Source: Chloroflexota bacterium
Lineage (GTDB): Bacteria; Chloroflexota; Anaerolineae; Anaerolineales; DRMV01
DNA length: 13,359 nucleotides
Assembly: GCA_013153375.1 (NCBI GenBank)
Contig: JAADEN010000157.1
Location: 1-13,359 of the forward strand
Direction: 5' to 3'
The position numbers and the translations under genes were made by a program. This document shows positions 6,356 to 12,972 of the stretch, piece after piece; within the stretch, counting starts at the first letter, position 1, and every line of letters starts with the position of its first letter. Under the pieces are notes generated by a model that was not told the origin of the DNA, did not search any database, and saw only the letters and a program-made list of their open reading frames with translations.

Positions 6356-7675
6356 ATGTCCACACCTACCTTGGCCGAACCGACGACGGCAAAACCGGTG
6401 TATCGCTTCTGGAGCGCCTTCCTCCTGGGTTTGGTGACCGTGGGGCTGCTGTTCGTGGCCGGCGCGGTGAAGCCGCCGCCCCAAACCGAGGATCGGGTGC
6501 GGGTTTTCACGCGGCCCCTCGAATTCGACCACGGGCTGTGGACCTGGGACGCGCTGCGCCTCAAAGCGCGTTACGCCGCGCTGGCGCCCGAGCGTTTCTG
6601 GAGCCCGCCGCAGCAGCGCGAGGTGGTGCTGGCCTATCGTGAAGTCGTGCGCGACATCGAGGCCCAAGAGGCCGAGTTGCAGCGCATTTACGGCGATCCG
6701 AACCTGACCCCCGAACAGCGCCAAGCCGCGGCCCAGGCGGTGCAGCGCGCCTTGCAGGATCTGTACGCCCGCCGCGACCGCCTGGCTCCCCTGGCCGAGC
6801 AGATCATCCAGTCCCAGGTCGCGTCGGTGCTGGACGAGGCCGGGCTGACCCTGGGCCCGCAGCCCCTGCCGCCCGTGCTGTATCATGTCTCCCCGCTGCC
6901 GTGGGCGTTGGTGGTCTCCCCGCGCGAGGTCATCCGCCAGGATGCCTTCGTCACCCTGCGCCCCGACCTGACCCTGGACGACCACATCGCGCTGGAGGAG
7001 CAGGTGGCCCAGGCCCTGGATGTCTCGACCCTGGTCGTGCCCGTGGGCGGGGTGGGCACCTATCCCACCATGGTGATGCAAACTTCGGATTTGCGCTGGC
7101 AAATCGAGGTGGTGGCGCACGAGTGGCTGCACAATTATTTCGACTGGCATCCCCTGGGTTGGAACTACACGCGCGACCCGCAAGTGCGCACCATGAACGA
7201 GACTGCGGCCAGCATTGGGGGACAGGAACTTGGGCGGCAGGTGGTGGCGCGTTTCTATCCTGAACTTTTGCCCCCGCCGCCTCCGCCCTCCACCACGGCC
7301 GCGGCGTCGGAGGCGCGGCCTGAGCCGCCCGCGTTCGACTTCCAGCGCGAGATGCGCATCACCCGCGAGCGGGTGGACGCGCTGCTGGCCCAGGGCCGCG
7401 TCGCGGAGGCCGAGGCGTACATGGAAGCGCGGCGGCGGGTGTTTTGGGAGCACGGCTACCCCATCCGCAAACTCAACCAGGCCTACTTCGCGTTCTACGG
7501 CGCGTACGCGGACTCGCCCGCGGGCGGCGCGGCCGGCGAGGATCCCGTCGGCGCGGCCGTGCGCGCGCTGCGGGCCCAGAGCCCCGACATCGGCTCTTTC
7601 TTGCGACGCATCGCGTGGATGGGCTCCTTCGCGGATTTGCAAAAGGCGCTGGCCCGGCCGGAGGCGTCCCCATGA
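6356..7675 (+). CDS. Membrane-anchored putative zinc metallopeptidase (HEXXH), family unknown
   Basis: I do not recognise a named family. From the ATG at 6356 it has 439 residues. A hydrophobic segment at about residues 19-39 is followed by a Pro-rich stretch, suggesting an N-terminal anchor with most of the protein outside. A helical, Gln/Arg/Glu-rich region (about 90-155) precedes a central domain with H-E-W-L-H (255-259). Twenty-three residues after its last His comes N-E-T-A-A-S-I-G-G (Glu282), with another Glu at 291. A HEXXH plus a downstream Glu is the zinc-binding pattern of gluzincin peptidases. A proline run (about 305-311) leads to a C-terminal helical domain. A start at 6332 (ATG, eight more codons) is possible; neither start has a well-spaced ribosome site. 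The stop codon overlaps the potassium channel start as ATGA, indicating translational coupling. Confidence 0.8.
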   Translation: MSTPTLAEPTTAKPVYRFWSAFLLGLVTVGLLFVAGAVKPPPQTEDRVRVFTRPLEFDHGLWTWDALRLKARYAALAPERFWSPPQQREVVLAYREVVRDIEAQEAELQRIYGDPNLTPEQRQAAAQAVQRALQDLYARRDRLAPLAEQIIQSQVASVLDEAGLTLGPQPLPPVLYHVSPLPWALVVSPREVIRQDAFVTLRPDLTLDDHIALEEQVAQALDVSTLVVPVGGVGTYPTMVMQTSDLRWQIEVVAHEWLHNYFDWHPLGWNYTRDPQVRTMNETAASIGGQELGRQVVARFYPELLPPPPPPSTTAAASEARPEPPAFDFQREMRITRERVDALLAQGRVAEAEAYMEARRRVFWEHGYPIRKLNQAYFAFYGAYADSPAGGAAGEDPVGAAVRALRAQSPDIGSFLRRIAWMGSFADLQKALARPEASP

Positions 7676-8769
7676 ACCCCGAGCAACTCTCCCTGCGGCA
7701 GCGCTTGAAGATCCTGGCGCTGGTGGTGGTGACGCTGGTGGGCCTGGGCGCGCTGGGCTACCGGGTGTTGGAGCACTACACCTGGACCGAGGCCCTGTAC
7801 ATGACGCTGATCACCCTCTCGACGGTGGGTTTTGGCGAGGTGCGCCCGCTGTCGCCCGCGGGGCGTTGGTTCACCATGGGCTTGATCGTGCTGGGCGTGG
7901 GCACGGGCGCGTACGCGTTCGGCGCGTTGACGGAGTACATCGTCAGCGGCGAACTGCAAGGAACGCTGGTGCGGAGGCGACGCATGGCGACTTTGAAGAA
8001 GATGCGCAATCACTACATCGTGTGCGGTTGCGGCCGGGTGGGGCTGCAGGTCGCGCTGGAGTTGCAGCGCCTGCGCCTGCCCCTGGTCGTGGTGGACGCG
8101 GACGAGGAGGCCCTGGAACGCTGCCGCCAGCACGATTTGCTGTATCTGGAGGGCGAGCCCACCGAGGACGAGATCTTGCACGCGGCCGGAATCGAGCGGG
8201 CCCGCGGCCTGGTCGCGGTGCTGGATTCGGACGCGGACAATCTGTTCGTGGTGCTGACCGCGCGCGAGTTGAACCCCGATTTGACCATCGTGGCCCAGGC
8301 GGTTTCCGACGGCGCGGCGCAGAAACTGTACCGCGCGGGCGCGGACCGGGTGGTCTCGCCTTATACCATGGCCGGCCACCGCATGGCCGGGCTGCTGGTG
8401 CGCCCTTATGTGATCGCTTTTCTGGACGCGACGCTGCGCAGCCCCGACCTGGAACTCTGGCTGGAGGAGATTCGGGTGGCCGAGGATTCGGAGTTGGTGG
8501 GCAAGACCCTGGCCGAAGCCGACATCCGCGCCCGCAGCGGTGCGAATGTGTTGGCCATCGCGCGCGGCGACCGCCAGATGGATTGGTCCCCGCAGGTGCG
8601 CATTCAGGCCGGCGATGTGCTCATCGTGCTGGGCCGGCGGGAGCAAATCCTGGCCCTGGCGCGCCTGGCCGGCGACGAGCGTTTGGTGCGCCTGCTGGAC
8701 CAAAGCCGCGGCCCGCGCTGGGCCCGGCGTTTCCCTTTGGACGCCCGCGACTTGTTCGGCCGCGGGTGA
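7672..8769 (+). CDS. Potassium channel with RCK (TrkA-N and TrkA-C) domain, MthK-like
   Basis: A 365-residue two-helix potassium channel subunit; four would form the pore. The first membrane helix is about residues 13-33. A pore helix beginning near Trp38 leads to the selectivity filter T-V-G-F-G-E (51-56), a slight variant of TVGYGD seen in many bacterial channels. The second helix is about 67-90. A basic stretch (101-112) joins it to an RCK/TrkA-N Rossmann domain starting Y-I-V-C-G-C-G-R-V-G (115-124), with the acidic end of strand two near Asp142 and Asp144. A TrkA-C domain (about 265-333) follows. RCK domains gate the channel on binding calcium, nucleotides or other ligands. The ATG lies 7 nt after GGAGG and overlaps the stop of the HEXXH gene by 4 nt. 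Its stop is 7 nt from that of the molybdenum hydroxylase gene on the other strand. Confidence 0.94.
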   Translation: MNPEQLSLRQRLKILALVVVTLVGLGALGYRVLEHYTWTEALYMTLITLSTVGFGEVRPLSPAGRWFTMGLIVLGVGTGAYAFGALTEYIVSGELQGTLVRRRRMATLKKMRNHYIVCGCGRVGLQVALELQRLRLPLVVVDADEEALERCRQHDLLYLEGEPTEDEILHAAGIERARGLVAVLDSDADNLFVVLTARELNPDLTIVAQAVSDGAAQKLYRAGADRVVSPYTMAGHRMAGLLVRPYVIAFLDATLRSPDLELWLEEIRVAEDSELVGKTLAEADIRARSGANVLAIARGDRQMDWSPQVRIQAGDVLIVLGRREQILALARLAGDERLVRLLDQSRGPRWARRFPLDARDLFGRG

Positions 8770-8780
8770 GCCGCGCTCAC
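8766..8780. other. Short palindrome containing both facing stop codons
   Basis: GTGAGC (8766-8771) and GCTCAC (8775-8780) pair around CGC. The TGA of the channel gene and the TGA of the molybdenum hydroxylase gene (TCA on the plus strand) both lie inside it. With a 6-bp stem and no T tract it is at best a weak transcription stop. It is the only non-coding sequence between these convergent genes. Confidence 0.4.
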
Positions 8781-11014
8781 AGCCGACCCAGGCCCCGCAG
8801 CACCCGTTCGGGCGTGAGGGGGAAGTCGTAGAACCACACGCCCGTGGCGTTGCGCACCGCGTGGGTCACCGCGGGCGCGACGGGCAGGTAGGGCATCTCG
8901 CCCATGCCGCGCGCGCCCCACGGCCCCAGCGGGTCCGCGAACTCCAGCACCAGCGGGCGCAGGCGGTCGGGCACATCCACCGCGGTGGGGATGAGGTAGG
9001 TGGACAGCCGGTCCGTGAGCACCCGGCCGCCCTGTTGCACGAAGTGTTCCACGATGGTGTAGCCCAGGGCCTGCACCACGCCGCCTTCGATCTGCCCCTC
9101 GACCTGCGCGGGGTTGATGGCCTTGCCCACATCGTTGGCCGAGATGAAGTCCACCACCCGGATGTGGCCGGTCTCGGTGTCCACCTCCAGGGCCACGACC
9201 TGGGCCACATAGCCGTACGCGAAGTTGGGCTTGCTGTGGCCGGTCTCGGGGTCGTAGGGCGTGGTGCTGGGCGGGCGGTACACATACTCGCCCACCGCGG
9301 GGCGCTCTTCCGCGCGCCACTTCTCCAGCGCGGCGCGGGCCGCGCCCCGAATCGCATTGCCCGACATGAAGGTCAGCCGGGACGCGGACGCGCTGCCCGA
9401 GTTCTCGGTGCTGGCCGTGTCCGAGACCACCAGGTCCACCTGCTCGGGGTCCAGCCCCAGGGCCTCCGCGGCCATCTGCCGGATCGCGGTGTGGTGGCCC
9501 TGGCCCACCTCCGCGCCCGCGTAGTACAGCACCGCGCGCTCGATTTCGGCCCCGCCGTAGAGTTCGATCTTGGCCCACGAGTTCTCGGGATAGCCGAAGG
9601 AGAAGCCCACATTCTTGAAGCCGATGGCCACGCCGAGGCCGCGCTTGATGTGCGGTTCAGGGGGACTTTCCCAGCCGGGCCAGAGCCGGTCCGCGTCCGG
9701 GGGCCGCTGCCAGCCCTGGTCGGTCTCGACCCAGCCCGCGGCCCGGGCCGCGGCGGCTAAGGTCTCGGCCATGCTCACGCCCTCGGGCACGGGCGTGCCC
9801 ACCGACATCAGCGAGCCCTCGCGCAGCACATTGCGCATGCGCAGTTCCACCGGGTCCATGCCCAGGGCCTCGGCCAGATGGTTGACCTGGCTCTCCGCGG
9901 CGAAGATGGCCTGGGGCCCGCCGAAGCCCCGGAAGGCCGCGGAGGGCAGGTTGTTGGTGTACACGACGCGCGAATCCACCCACACATTGGGGATTTCGTA
10001 CGCGCCCGTGCACAACAAAGTGGCGTTGCCCAGCACTTTGGTGCTGGTGTACGCGTACGCGCCGCCGTCCGCGATGATGTCCACCTTGGCGGCGATGATC
10101 TTGCCCTCTTTGGTCGCGCCCCACTTGGCCCGGATGATGTACGGGTGCCGTTTGGCGTGGCCGATGATGGACTCTTCCCGGCTCCAGACGATCTTCACGG
10201 GCCGGTGGATGCCCTTTTCGGCCAACTTCATCACGGCCAGGGCCAGCACGATTTGCACCGACATGTCCTCCCGGCCGCCGAACGCGCCGCCGATGGCCGG
10301 GTAGATCACCCGCACCCGCTCCTTGGGCAGGTTGAGCGCGTGCGCGATCTGCTCCTGGTCTTCGTGGGCCCACTGGCCGGCCACCACCACGGTGATGCGG
10401 CCTTCGCTGTCCAGATAGGCCACGCCGGCCTCGGGCTGCAAATACGCGTGCTCCTGGGGCGGCGTGCGGTACTCCCGCTCGACGATGACATCGGCCTGCG
10501 CGAACGCGGCGTCCACATCGCCCTTGCGGATGCGGTAGGCGACGATGACATTGGAGTCCTTGTCGGGGTGCAGCCGGGGCGCGTCAGGCGCCAGCGCGGC
10601 CTCAGGATCGTCCACCACAGGCAGATCCTCGTACTCCACTTCGATGAGGTCCAGGGCCCGGGCCGCGATGTCCTCGGTCTCCGCGACCACTGCCGCGACC
10701 TGGTCGCCGATGAAGCGCACCCGGTCCGCGTAGGGCTTGTTGGAGCCGGGCCCGCACAGCACGGGCTGGTCGGGCATGATGAGCCCGTACTCGTTGTTGG
10801 GCACATCCTTGGCCGTGAGCACCAGGTGGACGCCGGGCAGGGCCTCGGCCCGCGAGGTGTCGATCCGCCGGATGCGGGCGTGGGGCCGACCCGCGAACAG
10901 AATCTTCATGTGCAGTTGGTCGGGATAGTGGAAGTCGCCGGGGTAAAGGGCTTGGCCGGTGACTTTCTCCCGGGCATCCACCCGGGGATGCGCGCTACCG
11001 ATGGCTCGAGTCAT
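8777..11014 (-). CDS. Xanthine dehydrogenase family protein, molybdopterin-binding large subunit
   Basis: The 745-residue catalytic subunit of a molybdenum hydroxylase, which inserts oxygen from water into an aromatic heterocycle or aldehyde. An N-terminal a/b hammerhead domain (about 18-125) is followed by the molybdenum-cofactor domains. Visible signatures are G-Q-W-A-H (Gln214), G-G-A-F-G-G-R-E-D (242-250), A-A-F-R-G-F-G-G-P-Q (359-368), G-A-E-V-G-Q-G (500-506) and the catalytic base in G-A-R-G-M-G-E (Glu706). The CO dehydrogenase Cys loop (AYxCSFR) is absent. Glu249 and Arg362 align, from memory, with bovine xanthine dehydrogenase Glu802 and Arg880, which bind purine. This favours a purine-like substrate but does not prove it. 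The ATG at 11014 is 6 nt after GGGAGG. It is the third gene of the operon, after the membrane protein. No XdhC-type maturation gene lies in the window. Confidence 0.93.
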   Translation of the reverse strand: MTRAIGSAHPRVDAREKVTGQALYPGDFHYPDQLHMKILFAGRPHARIRRIDTSRAEALPGVHLVLTAKDVPNNEYGLIMPDQPVLCGPGSNKPYADRVRFIGDQVAAVVAETEDIAARALDLIEVEYEDLPVVDDPEAALAPDAPRLHPDKDSNVIVAYRIRKGDVDAAFAQADVIVEREYRTPPQEHAYLQPEAGVAYLDSEGRITVVVAGQWAHEDQEQIAHALNLPKERVRVIYPAIGGAFGGREDMSVQIVLALAVMKLAEKGIHRPVKIVWSREESIIGHAKRHPYIIRAKWGATKEGKIIAAKVDIIADGGAYAYTSTKVLGNATLLCTGAYEIPNVWVDSRVVYTNNLPSAAFRGFGGPQAIFAAESQVNHLAEALGMDPVELRMRNVLREGSLMSVGTPVPEGVSMAETLAAAARAAGWVETDQGWQRPPDADRLWPGWESPPEPHIKRGLGVAIGFKNVGFSFGYPENSWAKIELYGGAEIERAVLYYAGAEVGQGHHTAIRQMAAEALGLDPEQVDLVVSDTASTENSGSASASRLTFMSGNAIRGAARAALEKWRAEERPAVGEYVYRPPSTTPYDPETGHSKPNFAYGYVAQVVALEVDTETGHIRVVDFISANDVGKAINPAQVEGQIEGGVVQALGYTIVEHFVQQGGRVLTDRLSTYLIPTAVDVPDRLRPLVLEFADPLGPWGARGMGEMPYLPVAPAVTHAVRNATGVWFYDFPLTPERVLRGLGRL

Positions 11015-11035
11015 AGGGGGCCTCCCTGAGAGGGG

Positions 11036-11401
11036 TCAATCGTCAACGATGTCCATGGGCAGATACGGTGTGCCGCCGAAGAGGCGGTAGGCGATGGCGT
11101 AGATCATGCTGAGCGCGATGTAGAGCAGGATGGCGATGCCCACCGCGGCCACCGCGTAGGCGGGCAGATAGGGGTCGTACCAGGGCAGCCAGGGCAGCGG
11201 GCGGCGCAGGATGAGATCCGGCGGGACGGTGAACCAGCCCCGCTGTACGCCCTGCTGCACCACGACCATGCCGCCGAAGAACGACACCACGGGAATGAGC
11301 AGCGCGAAGAAGCATCCCAGGCCGTACCAGGCCGGGGACAAGCGCCAGCGTTCCCGCAGCGGGGGCGTCTCGTAGCCGTAACTTTCGCGGTAGAAGCCCA
11401 T
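11036..11401 (-). CDS. Small two-helix membrane protein within the molybdenum hydroxylase operon
   Basis: The family is unknown to me. The protein has 121 residues. The N-terminus is soluble and charged (1-22, Tyr, Glu and Arg-rich). A hydrophobic segment follows at about 24-49 with the only Cys (30). Then comes an aromatic, Pro-rich connecting loop (about 55-80, including L-P-W-L-P-W-Y-D-P-Y-L-P), a second helix (about 81-107) and an acidic end I-V-D-D. It has no CxxCH haem motif, metal-binding His cluster or nucleotide motif. The ATG at 11401 is 6 nt after GAGGAGC. It lies between the genes of the two catalytic subunits (54 nt and 21 nt gaps, same strand), so it is almost certainly co-transcribed with them. 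A membrane tether or partner for the enzyme is an inference from position only. Confidence 0.8.
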   Translation of the reverse strand: MGFYRESYGYETPPLRERWRLSPAWYGLGCFFALLIPVVSFFGGMVVVQQGVQRGWFTVPPDLILRRPLPWLPWYDPYLPAYAVAAVGIAILLYIALSMIYAIAYRLFGGTPYLPMDIVDD

Positions 11402-11455
11402 GAGGTTGCTCCTCGCTCAGCCGTGGGGATTGGTCCCTGGTACGCGCCGTGCGCC

Positions 11456-12904
11456 TCAAGCCTGCCCTTCGTGGGGGGCGTCTTCGCCGCGCGCCAGGGC
11501 CGCGGCGTGGGCCACCGCGTCGAAGATCTTGTAGTAGCCCGTGCAGCGGCACAGGTTGCCGCTCAGGCCGTGGGCGATGGTCTCGCGGTCGGGGTGCGGA
11601 TGCTCCTCGATGAGTTTGGCCGCGGCCATGACGAAGCCGGGCGTGCAGTAGCCGCACTGCACCGCGTGGTCGTGCACGAAGGCCTCTTGCACGGGATGCA
11701 GGTGCTCGGCCTGCACCAGCCCTTCCACGGTCACGATGTCCGCGCCGTGGGCCCGGGCCGCGGGCACCAGACACGAGAGCACGGCCGCGCCGTCCAGGTG
11801 CACGGTGCACGCGCCGCACTCGCCCTCGCCGCAGCCTTCCTTGGTGCCCGTGAGCAGCGCGTGGTCGCGCAGCAGATCCAGCAGGGTCTTGCCCTCCGCG
11901 TCGCGGAAGACCATCACCCGGCCGTTGATGCGGGCCACGATCTCGTCAGGGGGATGGCTGGCGGACACGGGCAAAGGCCGCGGCTGGGGCGGGGTTTGGC
12001 CCCACAGCAGGGGCGGTCGCGCGGGCACCTCGTGGGACACATCGCCCTGGGCCAGGGCCTGCAGCGCGCGGCGGGTGTACACTTCCACCATGCGGCGGCG
12101 GTAGGCCGCGCTGCCGCGGATGTCGTCGATGGGCCGGGCGCTGCGCACGGCCAGCCGCGCCGCCTCCGCGATGACCTCGGGGGTCAGACGCCGACCGCGC
12201 AGATAGGCCTCGGCCTCGGTCGCGTGCACGATGGTGGGTGCGACCGCGCCCAGGGTGATGGCCGCGTCCTCCACGGTCTCACCGTCCTCGGCCCAGGTGA
12301 GCACCACGGCCACATTGACCACCGCAATGGCCTGGGCCTTGCGCAGCCCCAACTTGCGGAAGGTGCCTCGCTGCCGCGGCCCCAGGGCCGGAATCGCGAT
12401 GTCCACCAGCATTTCGTTGGGCTGCATGACCGTGCGCCGCACGCCGGTGTAGAACTCGGCCAGGGGCACGGTGCGCTGGCTGTGGGCAGAGCGCAGGGTC
12501 ACCCGCGCGCCCAGGGCCATGAGGGGCGCGATGGTGTCGTTGGCGGGCGACGCGGTGAGGATGTTGCCCGCGACCGTGGCCCGGTTGCGCAGCGCGGGGG
12601 AGCCGACCTCCCACGAAGCGCGCACCAGGGGGAAGGCCCGGTCGCGGAGCAAGTCCGACGCGAGCACTTGATTGTGGGTCACACGCGGACCGATGTGGAT
12701 CCAGCCCTGATCGTCCAGCGTGATGCGATCCAGGCCCGGGATGCGGGTGATGTCGATCAGGGTGTCCACACCGGGGCGTTGACCGCGCTCCAGTTCCAAG
12801 AGCAGGTCGGTGCCCCCGGCGATGATGCGGGCCCGGGGTGCATCGCGATCCAACAGCGTCAGGGCTTCGTCGATGGTGGTGGGGGTGAAATACAAACGCC
12901 ACAT
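11456..12904 (-). CDS. FAD-binding and 2Fe-2S fusion subunit of the molybdenum hydroxylase
   Basis: A 482-residue electron-transfer subunit. Residues 1-285 are an FAD-binding, CoxM-type domain with A-G-G-T-D-L (29-34), T-V-A-G-N-I (110-115), S-P-A-N-D (119-123) and a CO-dehydrogenase-flavoprotein C-terminal part (about 178-285). A Pro-rich linker (about 293-318) joins it to a 2Fe-2S subunit. The plant-type cluster is Cys358, Cys363, Cys366, Cys378. The second cluster is Cys417, Cys420, Cys452, Cys454, in C-G-Y-C and C-R-C. Electrons pass from molybdenum through both clusters to FAD. Fused XdhA-type proteins I know place the 2Fe-2S part first; here FAD comes first. All cluster cysteines are present and nothing suggests a frameshift. 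The ATG at 12904 follows GGAGG by about 8 nt. It is the first gene of the operon. Confidence 0.93.
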   Translation of the reverse strand: MWRLYFTPTTIDEALTLLDRDAPRARIIAGGTDLLLELERGQRPGVDTLIDITRIPGLDRITLDDQGWIHIGPRVTHNQVLASDLLRDRAFPLVRASWEVGSPALRNRATVAGNILTASPANDTIAPLMALGARVTLRSAHSQRTVPLAEFYTGVRRTVMQPNEMLVDIAIPALGPRQRGTFRKLGLRKAQAIAVVNVAVVLTWAEDGETVEDAAITLGAVAPTIVHATEAEAYLRGRRLTPEVIAEAARLAVRSARPIDDIRGSAAYRRRMVEVYTRRALQALAQGDVSHEVPARPPLLWGQTPPQPRPLPVSASHPPDEIVARINGRVMVFRDAEGKTLLDLLRDHALLTGTKEGCGEGECGACTVHLDGAAVLSCLVPAARAHGADIVTVEGLVQAEHLHPVQEAFVHDHAVQCGYCTPGFVMAAAKLIEEHPHPDRETIAHGLSGNLCRCTGYYKIFDAVAHAAALARGEDAPHEGQA

Positions 12905-12934
12905 GGGGGAAACCTCCGTCCGGCCATGAAAGAG

Positions 12935-12951
12935 GCGCGCGTCACGCGCGC
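12935..12951 (-). promoter_or_regulatory. GC palindrome in the molybdenum hydroxylase operon leader
   Basis: GCGCGCG (12935-12941) pairs with CGCGCGC (12945-12951) around TCA. It falls at about +8 to +25 of the transcript predicted from the -10 box. That position could suit an operator or an RNA hairpin. There is no match to a known regulator that I can name. Confidence 0.35.
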
Positions 12952-12966
12952 GGAACGGGCAAGGGA

Positions 12967-12972
12967 ATTATA
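12967..12972 (-). promoter_or_regulatory. -10 box of the molybdenum hydroxylase operon
   Basis: On the minus strand positions 12972 to 12967 read TATAAT. The hexamer overlaps the TAA stop codon (12970 to 12968) of the hydrolase gene upstream. A TTGCCA (13000 to 12995) resembles a -35 box but lies 22 nt away, too far for a normal pair. The leader would be about 55 nt. Confidence 0.5.

Noticed and set aside
5258..7642. A 794-codon minus-strand frame across the topA promoter region
   Set aside because: It overlaps topA in a different frame and is antisense to the HEXXH gene. It also crosses the divergent promoters and shows no domains.
8777..11014. Carbon monoxide dehydrogenase large subunit (CoxL)
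   Set aside because: The form I active-site loop with its Cys (AYxCSFR) is missing; the equivalent place reads A-A-F-R-G-F-G.
9878..11029. A 383-codon plus-strand frame opposite the molybdopterin subunit
   Set aside because: It is the complement of a gene with full family motifs, is rich in Gly/Val/His/Asp from codon bias, and has no ribosome site.
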